A stretch of DNA of 60,189 nt from Actinomadura sp. KC06 (lineage in GTDB: Bacteria; Actinomycetota; Actinomycetes; Streptosporangiales; Streptosporangiaceae): positions 1 to 60,189 of the forward strand of contig NZ_SMKT01000039.1 of NCBI RefSeq assembly GCF_004348735.1, written 5' to 3'. The notes beneath the pieces are model-generated. The model ran no database searches, was not told where the DNA came from, and was given only the letters and a program-made list of their open reading frames with translations. Positions 52,201 through 59,198 of this stretch are shown piece by piece. Position 1 is the stretch's first letter. Each line of letters begins with the position of its first letter. The position numbers and the translations under genes are program-made.

Positions 52201-52845
52201 GGGCCGGTCCTCGTAGGAGAACTCCACCGACGCCAGGAACTGCGGTGCCGCACGATCGCCGTGGTCGGCGTACCTGATCTCGCGGAGGTAGCGCATGCCC
52301 TGGTCGGGCGGGTCATAGCGGTACTCGATCCGGTTGCCGGCCGGATCGGTGGTGTGCGAGAGCAGCCACGCGAAGATCTTCGCCGGGTCCTTGGGGTCGG
52401 CGACGACGTCGGCGTAGGTGCTGACGAGCCCGTCGCGCCCGTGCACCCGCCAGAAGCCGGCGTGGCGTTCGATCCGCGCGAACAGCCCCTCCGTGCGGGG
52501 CCGGTACCGGTGGACGCCGCCCGTGCCGCCGGGCGCCGGCACCAGGTCCTCGGCGCCGGACAGCACGAACACGTCCGAGCCGTCGTAGCGGGGGACGCCC
52601 CGGTCGGTACGGCGCGAGATCTGCGGGACGCTCAGGCTCCAGCCCAGCCCGTACGGCCCGTTCCCCGCCCCGGTGCTGTAGGAGAGCGCAAGGCGAGGCT
52701 GGAACCCGTCCCGGCCGGGTGGCAACTCGATCGGAACCGTATGGTTCCCGGTCCCGGTGTGGGGATCGGGTTCGAATTTCTCGCCTATCCCGCGGATCGC
52801 CCCGCCGCCCTGCGGCAGCGCCATCTCCGGCACGCCCGTCGTCAT
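46291..52845 (-). CDS. TcB-TcC fusion (SpvB / FG-GAP / RHS) toxin cocoon with novel C-terminus
   Basis: 2184 residues from ATG 52845 (GGGAG seven bases upstream). SpvB domain at the N-terminus (GAIRGIGEKFEPDPHTGTGN, LSYSTGAGNGPYGLGWSLSV), FG-GAP/VCBS repeats (MVDITGDGLPDVIELAG, ILDADGDGRADLMVSG, LTGDGVTDAL), TcB middle domains, then many RHS/YD repeats (YDAADN, RTVYDAIGNTV, YNARGQRLLIGYG). The RHS core ends WLGRWVSADPAGPVDGLNLY and ANPLRLNDPGG, where TcC proteins self-cleave. The final 295 residues (1890-2184) are the presumed released effector: a proline-rich acidic linker with two CDPxAQSC units, then a helical domain with several cysteines and no motif known to me. Co-transcribed with TcA. 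Confidence 0.9.
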   Translation of the reverse strand: MTTGVPEMALPQGGGAIRGIGEKFEPDPHTGTGNHTVPIELPPGRDGFQPRLALSYSTGAGNGPYGLGWSLSVPQISRRTDRGVPRYDGSDVFVLSGAEDLVPAPGGTGGVHRYRPRTEGLFARIERHAGFWRVHGRDGLVSTYADVVADPKDPAKIFAWLLSHTTDPAGNRIEYRYDPPDQGMRYLREIRYADHGDRAAPQFLASVEFSYEDRPDAFSAYRCGFEIRTAKRCAQIRTTVLGDTVRVYELGYSNDLGGNGVSLLRSVRSVGKDGTRIQALPPAEFSYTPFAPAGRRFRRVEGAAFPPGSLARPELEMVDITGDGLPDVIELAGTARFWRNRGDGRFDRPRSFPSAPGARLGDPGVQILDADGDGRADLMVSGERAGYFPLGHTGAFAPFRPYEQAPGFALDDPEVRLIDLTGDGVTDALRSGARFECFFNDPVRGWGRTRRVPRRGPAEFPDVSFADPRVKTADMTGDGLTDIVLVTDGAVDYWPNLGHGNWGGRIRMLGAPRLPRDFDPRRVLLGDVDGDGRADLLYVADGSITVLINQSGERFAEPVVVRGTPSTTDRDDVRLTDLLGTGTAGVLWSTEPGAGGTGMHFLDLTGGAKPYLLSEIRNGLGALTRVGYKPSTHFLVADAKSPATRWRTSLPFPVQVVASVETIDQLTGSRFTAAYSYHHGYWDGHEREFRGFARVDRRDSAAAGVAPVETRTWFHIGTDTRLDHEYWPKDPAAFPPPAAEGRDALRALRGSALRAEVYGLDGDDRPFSVTEQAYAVRPEPGGPDPGGAIFFPHRVAQRTTQWERGDEPRTRFTFTPDYDAYGNQLSATQIAVPRGRDHRVAGPPGKPYLATRTVTEYAGRDDAERYLTGRVARTVVSELVNDGSQPLSELTGAHRVVGDTRNFYDGADYAGLPLGELGDRGLLTRTECLVLTDQILQDAYGAQTPSYLTGPDFGADHPQEFRDLLPAGAGYIQGEHGLYAVTARYRYDERGLRTGIKDALGRETQVVYDQYGLVPVSITDPSGLASRCVPDYRYMRPREIIGPNGDRTVVTYAPLGLLETVAVMGGPGAAAGDTPEAPGIRYVQDPMAFAERGSPVGIRTIQRVRHATDAADSPVIETADYFDGFGRPLQSRAQAAGDGAEVIVSGRKVYDAKGRVRETYEPYFGAGFDYDGRTVDGARTEFHYDLLDRVTRTVFADGAEQRIVYGVPRDLGDPDAFTPTPWEVYTYDAADNGGRTHPSLTGHSHHWNTPASIEVDALGRTVRTVARSGPQQALTATATYDILGRTISRTDTLGRKAMVYVYDLAGQVLRTQNIDTGVTRTVYDAIGNTVESSDGRGALVLRGYDVTTRPLRIWARDAQGERLTLREKYVYGEADSPIEDNRRGRLIQHYDEAGLVTVDAYDFKGNPLETTRSVIADTDILAVFDPPPPDWRVPAFRVDWDEPARLEPRTYRSSLRYDAMNRPTSLTHPEDAEGRRREQTFSYDRSGALAAMALDGEPLIGHIEYNARGQRLLIGYGNGVETRRSYDPATFRLVRCVSARPQAAGVPLQDMTYRYDLAGNVIGIDDRTPGCGIPGTAAGPDALNRRFTYDPLYRLITATGRETDTVPPAPFDAGPRGTDVTRARAYTQQYTYDSEGSLILLRHQTANGATTRTVALDGNRLTSMAFGSTTFDHTHDAAGNTLTEGLSRHFEWDHACRLKVFRDQADDAEPTVHAHYLYDGSGRRVKKVVRKRGRVEVTVYIGGVFEHSYTTTVSERIENTTLHLTDGSDRVAEIRTGTPFPDDGTPAVKFHLPDHLGSSQVVVDGTGGLLNREEFTPYGETSFGSYTRKRYRFTGRERDEESGLAYHGARYYAPWLGRWVSADPAGPVDGLNLYAYARANPLRLNDPGGTQSGEADDLEGDCDPTAQSCAEPPPEEEDAPGCDPLAQSCVTIPRDYSEQKPTKSPQVPRPVEPMVTPAEEPEETSASTRKDLLHVLPWWTSGIRSTRLNIWRCERLYDDFDLMKKLTERTCGDYCELFHMRLVGTNIPLSIETAYEYMSDACLEQERTLNDMASTAKDWGCPQAPRMMDMITEYDDLIRDFDTILRGNWYPGNPSCVLTSPSVGRVRVPTGDPSTGNVPRVAVEDMFEIFAFGKSVELFLQSAETFGSGVLGRAPALTIPFLIVPDGYFDDSGGVIRPLQPQGY

Positions 52846-52993
52846 CCGGCCGCTCCCGTCAGTAGCCCCTGCCTCTGTCGTACAACAACCACGGTGCGAA
52901 GGGAGAGGGACAAGTGAAACGCGCATCGCGACAGACCGAACACGGCCAGCCATACGTCGCAGGCCAGGTCGCTCTTGATGACCGTCACCACTA

Positions 52994-53443
52994 GTGATAG
53001 GCCCGTCGCTGCCCAGTCCTCCTCGACATGGGCTGGGCTGGTCCGCGTGGTCGAAGACCTCTGACCCGGTGCCGGCGACCCGATGCAAGGCATGCGGAGA
53101 GCAGCTCCCCGCGGGAACGCGGTGCGCCCTGCGATGGGGGTGGGTGGCGGTTCTGTACTGCGAGCCGGTCGAGACCGGCACGGCGGGCCAGTATTGGTGC
53201 CGCCCGGAGGAGGCTGCGCAGATGGTGGGCGTGAGCACGACCACACTGCGGGACTGGGCGCAGCACGGCCTGATCACCGTAGTTCACCACCCCGGATCCC
53301 GGATCTGGCTGCACCACCTGCCGGAACTGCGCCTGCTCGCCGAGATCGTCCAGGCCCTGAAGATCCGCAGCGACGCGGAGACCAAGAACCGTGCGCTGCT
53401 GGCCGAGCACGTCACCGCGGCCCTGGACCTGGGATGGCAGTGA
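52994..53443 (+). CDS. MerR/excisionase-like HTH protein
   Basis: Up to 149 residues from GTG 52994, though the true start may lie ~40 codons further in. A small N-terminal part with a possible CxxC (CKACGEQLPAGTRC) resembles a zinc ribbon. Then YWCRPEEAAQMVGVSTTTLR, DWAQHGLITVVHHPGSRIW and LPELRLLAEIV form the MerR/BldC-type helix-turn-helix. It is divergent from the toxin-complex operon and could regulate it, but it is also coupled to small plasmid-like genes downstream. Confidence 0.7.
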   Translation: MIGPSLPSPPRHGLGWSAWSKTSDPVPATRCKACGEQLPAGTRCALRWGWVAVLYCEPVETGTAGQYWCRPEEAAQMVGVSTTTLRDWAQHGLITVVHHPGSRIWLHHLPELRLLAEIVQALKIRSDAETKNRALLAEHVTAALDLGWQ

Positions 53444-53514
53444 GCACCGCCACCGGCCCATTCGCCCGCCCTGTTCTTCAGGCCTCACTGGCGCCAGCGA
53501 GAGACGATGACCCT

Positions 53515-53736
53515 ATGACGTACGTGATGCGAGACCATCCCGGCTGGGACACCACCGGCAAGGCGGGCCTCCGAGCGGCCAACACCCCCACCGGCGACGT
53601 CGTGCTCCTCAATGCCGCCGAATCGTCCAGCCACGGGCCCGCCATGGACACCTACCAGCCGCCTGCCCGGCGGCCGGGCACAATGCCGACGGCCTTGGCC
53701 GAAGCGCTGACCAGTATCGGCGCCGTGGGCCGATGA
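53515..53736 (+). CDS. Small hypothetical protein
   Basis: 73 residues from ATG 53515. A GTG at 53440 overlapping the previous stop (GTGA) would add 25 residues of poorer coding quality. Sequence MTYVMRDHPGWDTTGKAG ... LAEALTSIGAVGR; no known domain. It lies between the MerR-like gene and the next small gene with minimal gaps, so it is probably part of one mobile-element-type operon. Confidence 0.45.
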   Translation: MTYVMRDHPGWDTTGKAGLRAANTPTGDVVLLNAAESSSHGPAMDTYQPPARRPGTMPTALAEALTSIGAVGR

Positions 53737-53748
53737 GCGACCCCGAGC

Positions 53749-54030
53749 ATGTGGGACGCCATCGCCACGGCGATCATCCGGCAGGTCATTCGCGCCGACC
53801 AGGCCCGCTTGCAACATCAGCGGTCCCGCCAACAACACGGCCCCGCCATCACGACTGGCGCGGGCACCCTGCCGGACCCGGAAGACCAGGATCACCGCCT
53901 GCCCCAACCGCCACTGCGCTTGCCGATCAGCGAGCACGCGGCGGCGGCCGGGTTCCCCGACCCATCCCATGTGTGCCGACCCGTCCGCGGTGTGCGTCTG
54001 CCTGAGCCTAGCCGCAGTGACCACAGGTGA
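53749..54030 (+). CDS. Small hypothetical protein
   Basis: 93 residues from ATG 53749, 12 bases after the previous stop. The N-terminal helix MWDAIATAIIRQVIRADQAR is followed by a Gln/His/Pro-rich region of low complexity. No family recognised. The C-terminal 25 residues are Arg/Pro-rich and may be out of frame relative to the original. Coding status is supported mainly by spacing and the plausible first helix. Confidence 0.4.
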   Translation: MWDAIATAIIRQVIRADQARLQHQRSRQQHGPAITTGAGTLPDPEDQDHRLPQPPLRLPISEHAAAAGFPDPSHVCRPVRGVRLPEPSRSDHR

Positions 54031-54120
54031 TCGTTCACAACCTGCCGGAACCACCAGCCAGGCCGATCAGATCGAGCCTGTGATCTGTACCCGTCCCGGG
54101 GCTGCGCGGCGGACCTCAGG

Positions 54121-54801
54121 TCACCGGCGCGAAGGCGGAGTTGCACGCCGGGTGCGTTCCGCAGGGCTTGACGGTCGTTGGTCCTCGTGGCGGGGGCCTG
54201 CCCGGTTCTCCCAATCTGGAGCAGCGGTGGAGCCTGGGCCGCCGTGGCCCTCCTTGGCGGCGGTGCGTTCTGGTTCCACTCGCCCTGGTTCCACTCGTGC
54301 TGTCTCGGCTCGCCGTGCCTCTCGCACGCCGACCACCAGGAAGCGTCCTAGTGCCATCGCTGCCAGCAAGACGATGACGGCGCCGAGACCCTGGAAGAAC
54401 GACAGTTGCTCGGCGATCTGACGGGTCTGGCCACCCAAAGCCGCCCCAAGGCTGATGTTCCACTGCGCGGCGATCGTGGTGCCCACGACGAACCACAGGC
54501 CGCCCAGAATGGCCAGCCAGGAACCGAACAGCGCGACAGGCCGGTTGGAACTTGCCAGCAAGATCAGCCCGCCCACACCTACGGCGATCGCCGGAAGGAT
54601 GGACAGCACCAGACGGTCGGAGGTGTAGACCCATGCGTTGTCCGACCCGAACCCGAAGTTGAAGTAGGGGCCGACGAACGGAATGAGCCCGCCCCACAAC
54701 GCCAGCAGCACCAGCAGCAGGCCGTTGAGCATGCCCCTGCTGCGCGGAACTTTCAACATCCCGGTCCCGCGAGTGCGCGGGGCCTGCCTCATCAAAGCCA
54801 T
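54121..54801 (-). CDS. Four-helix membrane protein of unknown function
   Basis: 226 residues from ATG 54801, fixed by GGGAGG seven bases upstream. Four hydrophobic segments: GMLNGLLLVLLALWGGLIPF, LVLSILPAIAVGVGGLILLA, VALFGSWLAILGGLWFVVGT, and FQGLGAVIVLLAAMALGRFLVVGV. The extracytoplasmic loop after helix 1 (PYFNFGFGSDNAWVYTSDRL) is aromatic, and the cytoplasmic tail of ~65 residues is charged (Glu/Arg-rich). Similar small four-helix proteins are frequent in actinomycetes without assigned roles. Probably monocistronic. Confidence 0.75.
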   Translation of the reverse strand: MALMRQAPRTRGTGMLKVPRSRGMLNGLLLVLLALWGGLIPFVGPYFNFGFGSDNAWVYTSDRLVLSILPAIAVGVGGLILLASSNRPVALFGSWLAILGGLWFVVGTTIAAQWNISLGAALGGQTRQIAEQLSFFQGLGAVIVLLAAMALGRFLVVGVREARRAETARVEPGRVEPERTAAKEGHGGPGSTAAPDWENRAGPRHEDQRPSSPAERTRRATPPSRR

Positions 54802-55125
54802 TGGAACCCTCCCGAACAGGTCGAATTGTCCTAATTTCAGCGTCGGGCGTGCCCTACCCTCTGGATCGCTGCGCAACCGGCCCCGGCCTCGCTTTGCCGG
54901 TGTGTCCGCGCGCGGTCCTCGGGGTGCCGTCGAGATACTGAGCTGCAAGAGCGCGGTCCGGTACCGCGCGTCGGCGGGCGGAAACGTCACCGGCGCCGAC
55001 GGCGCCGGGTTGTGACGGCGCGTTAACGGCTCTGTCGCTCTCTCGGTGGTGACGGACGGTGAGGCCTATCCGAGGACGATGCGCTGGCCTAGCAGACGAA
55101 AGCCCGCCCGACATCCATCTGCCTC
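54802..55125. other. Gap between membrane protein and recombinase remnant
   Basis: No gene. It holds the promoter region of the membrane protein and a tight hairpin CCGGCGCC-GAC-GGCGCCGG (54990-55008), which may be the terminator of something now lost. Part of a recombinase N-terminus may begin near 55080 in a broken frame. Confidence 0.35.
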
Positions 55126-55531
55126 TTGATCAGCTTAAGAAGCTACGTGGAATCTGGCGGTGGGCGTCGGCTCGGCCTGGCGCCCCGGCGGACGAAACTG
55201 CCGTTGATCCCCACCGAACAGCAATGGAACGCCGTCCTGGCGGTCGCGGCCGAAGAGCAGATTCGTAACCGCGTCATGCTGGCCCTGGCCTACGACGCCG
55301 CGCTGCGGCGCGAGGACCTATGCTCGCTGCGCACCGCCGACCTGGATCCCGCGCATCGCATCCTGCGGATCAGGGCGGAGACCACCAAGACCGTTGGAAC
55401 GGGTGGTGCCGTACTCGGCGGCGACCGGTGTGCTGTTGTCGAGCTACCTGGCGTACCGGGCCACGATCAGCCGGGCCCGAAAGCGGTTCTTCCTGCCATC
55501 AGCTCTGGTCACAATGTAGGGCCTCGGCGTG
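55126..55531 (+). pseudogene. Tyrosine recombinase/integrase remnant, frameshifted
   Basis: From about 55185 the frame reads RRTKLPLIPTEQQWNAVLAV, RNRVMLALAYDAALRREDLC and SLRTADLDPAHRILRIRAET, the start of the catalytic domain of XerC/D-like recombinases (the first catalytic Arg lies in ALRRED). After TTKT a one-base shift moves the continuation to another frame (LERVVPYSAATGVLLSSYLA, YRATISRARKRFFLPSAL) ending at 55531. The HxxR and Tyr blocks are absent. It is a dead remnant of an integrated element, consistent with the small genes upstream. Confidence 0.7.
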
Positions 55532-55619
55532 CGTCGGCAACACCCTGTTCGTAGCCAGGGCAGCTGCGACGACTCGCTCGCACGATCCTCGACCGGTTCC
55601 GTTCCGCCACCGCGGCAGC

Positions 55620-55715
55620 CGCCAACTGTCGCTGGGAACTAGCGCCAACTACCGCTGGGAATCCGGCGCGATCAGCCCGGTCACGGAGCACTATCAACGC
55701 CAACTATCGCTGGGT
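55620..55715. repeat. Three imperfect direct repeats CGCCAACT-NNCGCTGGG
   Basis: Copies at 55620-55636, 55643-55660 and 55698-55715 share 15 of 17 bases (CGCCAACTATCGCTGGG and variants). They lie between the recombinase remnant and the sulfatase-modifying gene. They could be recombinase arm sites, iterons or a regulator array. Confidence 0.6.
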
Positions 55716-55734
55716 GTCACAGCTGTGTGACGCC
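55713..55734 (-). terminator. Hairpin after the FGE gene
   Basis: GGTGTCACA (55713-55721) and TGTGACGCC (55726-55734) pair over nine bases with one G-T, with a 4-base loop, 12 bases beyond the FGE stop. Confidence 0.5.
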
Positions 55735-55745
55735 CAGGATGGATG

Positions 55746-56669
55746 TCAGGCGGGTGCGGCGCAGCGGAAGCCGGTGTTGGCGGTGCTGGAGTCGGAAGTG
55801 TTGCCGGTCCGGGCGGCGACGCGGTAGCGGTTGCAGTAGGAGTCGTGGCAGAGGTAGGAGCCGCCGCGCATGGCGCGGGTGTCGCCGATGCCGCTGAACG
55901 GGTCGGCGCACCATTCCCAGACGTTGCCGACGGTGTTGTAGAGGCCGTAGGCGTTGGGCCGGTAGGAGTCGGCGGCGACGGTGCCGGGACGGCCGTCGTG
56001 CCGGTGGGGGAAGCTGCCGCGCCAGATGTTGCAGCGGATCTGCCCGCGCGGGTGGAGGTCGTTGCCCCACGGGTAGGTGGCCTGGTCGAGGCCGCCGCGG
56101 GCCGCGTACTCCCATTCGGCCTCGGTCGGCAGGCGCTTGCCGGCCCATTCGGTGTAGGCGGCGGCGTCGTTCCAGGAGACGTGCACGACGGGATGTTTCT
56201 GGCGTTGTCGAACATCGCTGCCGGGGCCTTCGGGCCGGTTCCAGACGGCCCCTTTCACGGCACGCCACCACGGCGTCCCGGAGGGGGCCGGGGCCGAGTG
56301 TGAGAGGTCCGGGGGCAGCAGCCCCTGGAAGACGTAGGACCAGCCGTACCGTGCGGCCTCTGTCCGGTACCCGGTCGCCTTGACGAACCTGGCGAACTGG
56401 GCGTTGGTGACGGCGAACGGGTCGATGCGGAACGGCTCGACGCGCACTCGGCGGACGGGGCCCTCGCCGTCCAGCGGGTTGGCGTCGGGGCCCTCGTTGC
56501 CCATCTGGAACGTGCCGCCCGGCAGCAGGATCATCCCCTCCCCGTACGGGGCGGACCGCCGCGCGCCGGCGGGCCGGGACGGCGGGCGGGCGGCGGGCGG
56601 CGAGAGCGCGTGGGCGCCGCCGCGCGAGGCCGCGCAGCAGGCCGGAGTGCTGGGGTCGGGTGTGGTCAT
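55746..56669 (-). CDS. Formylglycine-generating enzyme (sulfatase-modifying factor)
   Basis: 307 residues. FGE/SUMF1 fold blocks: ILLPGGTFQMGNEG, FAVTNAQFARFVKATGY, HPVVHVSWNDAAAYTEWAGK and RLPTEAEWEYAARGG, then GNVWEWCADPF and the catalytic pair Cys274/Cys279 in RGGSYLCHDSYCNRYR, followed by the usual GFRCA end. The cysteine pair separates true FGEs from other FGE-like proteins. It oxidises the Cys of CxPxR in sulfatases to formylglycine with copper and oxygen. It starts 29 bases after the hexosaminidase stop, so they are co-transcribed. No sulfatase lies inside the window; one may be beyond the right edge. Confidence 0.92.
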   Translation of the reverse strand: MTTPDPSTPACCAASRGGAHALSPPAARPPSRPAGARRSAPYGEGMILLPGGTFQMGNEGPDANPLDGEGPVRRVRVEPFRIDPFAVTNAQFARFVKATGYRTEAARYGWSYVFQGLLPPDLSHSAPAPSGTPWWRAVKGAVWNRPEGPGSDVRQRQKHPVVHVSWNDAAAYTEWAGKRLPTEAEWEYAARGGLDQATYPWGNDLHPRGQIRCNIWRGSFPHRHDGRPGTVAADSYRPNAYGLYNTVGNVWEWCADPFSGIGDTRAMRGGSYLCHDSYCNRYRVAARTGNTSDSSTANTGFRCAAPA

Positions 56670-56698
56670 GAGTGGTCCAGGTCCTCCCGCACCCGGGT

Positions 56699-59098
56699 TC
56701 AGGAAACGGTGACGGTCAAGGTCGCCTCGACGGGTTCACCGCCGGACGGCCGGGCGGTGAGCGTCGCGGTCCGCGTCCCCGGCGTGCCGAACGTCCGGTT
56801 CGACACGGCGGTGAACGTGCTGTTCGCCCGCATGTCGGGGATGCTGGCGCGCCGCTCGGCGGTCAGGGTGACGTCCTCGCGGACGCCGTCGTCCCAGGTG
56901 ATGGTACCGGTGAGGTCGCCGGCGGCCGGTGCGGTGACCGTCCAGGTCGCGCCCGCGGGCGAGCCCGCCGGGACGGTCTTGTCGGTGCCGGTCGCGGCCG
57001 TCGGCCAGGGGACGCTGGCGGTGGGGAAGAAGTTGACGCCCTCGACCGTCAGCCGTCCGCCGAGCGCGGCGAGGCGGCGCGTGAAGTCCGGGTAGTCGCG
57101 CTGGGCCTGCGGGGTCCAGCCCACTTCGGCGGTGGCGATGAGGCGTGGGTAGCTGTAGTACTGCGCCTGGGGGAGCCGCCGGATGAACTCGCCCCACAGG
57201 GCCGACTCGACGCCGAGGACGCTCGTCTCCTGGATGCCGGGGACGAACGTGCCGGGGTCCCAGCCGTAGTGCCGGTCGAGGCCGCACACGCCGCCGCACG
57301 CCCACGTGCCGCCCTGCGGCTGCCGGGAGTCCTGCTTCTGTGGGACGTAGGTGTTCGCGGCAGGGGACAGGATCACCTTGGCGCCCCTGGACGTGACGGC
57401 CTCGGCGACGGAGGTCCGGTTCCCATTCCAGAACTGCACGACGGCGTTGTCCTGCGGCAGTGCCGTGCCCGCGGCCTCGTTCCAGGCGACGACCGTCTTG
57501 CCCAGCCCGTTCACCTGGCCGGTAAAGGCGTTGATCATCTTGGTGTAGTTGGCGTGGCCGGTGCTGTGCGACTCGTCCCCGCCGATGTGCAGGTACGGGC
57601 CGGGTGTCATCTCCGCTATCTCGGTGAGGACGTGCTTGGTGAACTCGTAGGTGGCCGGGTTCGCGGCGTCCAACGAGGAGTACCCGACGTTCGGGGTGCC
57701 GTTGGCCGGAACGGTCGGCTGCCCCGGTTCCGGCTGCGGCCCCGACCCCTCGCTGTTGAGCTGCGGGATGGCGTGCAGCGCGGCGTTGGTGTGGCCGGGC
57801 ATGTCGATCTCTGGGATCACGGCCATCCCGTTGGCACCCGCGTACCGGACGATCTCGGCGTAGTCGGCCTTGGTGTAGTAGCCGGTGAGGCCCAGCTCGG
57901 TGCCCATCTGCTGCCCCGCGGAGTTGTAGGTCATCGCGGTGCCGCCGGACACCGATGTGAGCCGCCCGTAGTCGATGCCGGACGGGTTGTCCGCCGGGTC
58001 GCCGATCGCGATCCGCCAGCCCTGGTCGTCGCTCAGATGCAGATGCAGCCGGTTGATCTTGAACTGGGCGGCGGTGTCGATGTACTTCTTGACCTCGTTC
58101 ACCGGGTAGAAGCTGCGGGCGACGTCGAGCATCATGCCGCGATGCGCGAACCGGGGGTGGTCGCTGATCCGGACGGGCGGCACCGTCCACTCGGCGTTGA
58201 CTTTCGTCCGCGACTCCACCCACTGCGGGAAGAGCTGGCGGAGCGTCTGCACGCCGTTCAGCGCGCCGTTGGCGGTCGCGGCCCTGATGGTGATCTCCGC
58301 GGCGTTGGCGGCGAGGACGTAGCCCTCGGGGCGTCCCGCCGGTCCGAGGCCGGCGCCGACCTGGATGACGATCGGTTTCGGCCCGGTCTTGGCGGACACG
58401 ACGGGCAGCCGGTACCCGGTGGAGCGCCGCAGCACCTGCGCGAGCCGGCCCGCGGGCGCCCTGGCGCCGGCGCCGAGCGCGGCGATGGAGGTGGCGGGGT
58501 CGAGCCGGTACCTGGGCCCGCCGGTCTCGCTGACCGAGACCGGCTTCGGCACGATCCCGAGCGACTCCTGGACGGGACGGTCCCAGACCTGGAACTCCGA
58601 GATCGAGTACCCGAAGTTCGCCCAGCGCTGGTAGCCCTGCATCCGGACGTACCGCGCGGTCGCCTTGACGTCGATCTCGTCGGTGCGCGGGCAGGTGGCG
58701 CGCTGCTGCCGGGTCACGGTGGTCCAGGTGGCGCCGTCCATGGACGTCTGCACCGCGAAGTCGCGGGCGCACGCGTTCGGCCAGACCAGCGTGACGTGGT
58801 CGACCTTAGCGTCGCGGGCCAGCTTGATCTGTACCCAGTTGTCGTCGACGTACTTCGACGACCAGCGGGTCTGCGTGGAGCCGTCGTTGGCCTGGGACGC
58901 CGCGAAGGTGTCCCGGTCCAGTTCGACACTCGACGCGGAAGCCGCGCCGTTCAGTGCCAGGTTGACGGGGGCCTGCGCCGGGCCGTCGGCCTGCGCGGGC
59001 AGTGCTCCGAGAGGGGAGACGGCGGTGAGGGTGAGGACGGCCGCGGACGCGACCGCGGTCATCGGGCGACGGGGTACGGGGGTTCGGTGACGGGGCAT
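56699..59098 (-). CDS. Secreted beta-N-acetylhexosaminidase, GH20, with F5/8-type CBM
   Basis: 799 residues from ATG 59098 (GGAGGAGG nine bases upstream). Signal peptide to about residue 38 (GALPAQA-DG). An F5/8-type C (CBM32-like) domain follows (NLALNGAASASSVELDRDTF ... YSISEFQVWDRP), then a GH20b domain, then the TIM barrel with FKINRLHLHLSDDQGWRIAI, VIPEIDMPGHTNAAL and the catalytic Asp-Glu in YLHIGGDESHS. A C-terminal Ig-like/NEW3-type domain of ~120 residues ends the protein. The enzyme removes terminal GlcNAc/GalNAc from glycans, possibly sulfated ones given the FGE partner. Confidence 0.93.
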   Translation of the reverse strand: MPRHRTPVPRRPMTAVASAAVLTLTAVSPLGALPAQADGPAQAPVNLALNGAASASSVELDRDTFAASQANDGSTQTRWSSKYVDDNWVQIKLARDAKVDHVTLVWPNACARDFAVQTSMDGATWTTVTRQQRATCPRTDEIDVKATARYVRMQGYQRWANFGYSISEFQVWDRPVQESLGIVPKPVSVSETGGPRYRLDPATSIAALGAGARAPAGRLAQVLRRSTGYRLPVVSAKTGPKPIVIQVGAGLGPAGRPEGYVLAANAAEITIRAATANGALNGVQTLRQLFPQWVESRTKVNAEWTVPPVRISDHPRFAHRGMMLDVARSFYPVNEVKKYIDTAAQFKINRLHLHLSDDQGWRIAIGDPADNPSGIDYGRLTSVSGGTAMTYNSAGQQMGTELGLTGYYTKADYAEIVRYAGANGMAVIPEIDMPGHTNAALHAIPQLNSEGSGPQPEPGQPTVPANGTPNVGYSSLDAANPATYEFTKHVLTEIAEMTPGPYLHIGGDESHSTGHANYTKMINAFTGQVNGLGKTVVAWNEAAGTALPQDNAVVQFWNGNRTSVAEAVTSRGAKVILSPAANTYVPQKQDSRQPQGGTWACGGVCGLDRHYGWDPGTFVPGIQETSVLGVESALWGEFIRRLPQAQYYSYPRLIATAEVGWTPQAQRDYPDFTRRLAALGGRLTVEGVNFFPTASVPWPTAATGTDKTVPAGSPAGATWTVTAPAAGDLTGTITWDDGVREDVTLTAERRASIPDMRANSTFTAVSNRTFGTPGTRTATLTARPSGGEPVEATLTVTVS

Positions 59099-59158
59099 GG
59101 GGTTGTGCCTCCTCCGCGGGGATGCGGGACCAGGCCGGCGGGGCACCGGCCGTGGCGC

Positions 59159-59193
59159 GGGGTCCGGCCGGGCGCACGCGCCGGTCGGACCCC
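59159..59193 (-). terminator. Hairpin between the substrate-binding protein and hexosaminidase genes
   Basis: Arms 59159-59171 (GGGGTCCGGCCGG) and 59181-59193 pair over 13 positions with one G-T, with a 9-base loop, five bases after the stop of the upstream gene. It may attenuate read-through so that the binding protein is made in excess. Confidence 0.65.
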
Positions 59194-59198
59194 GAGCT

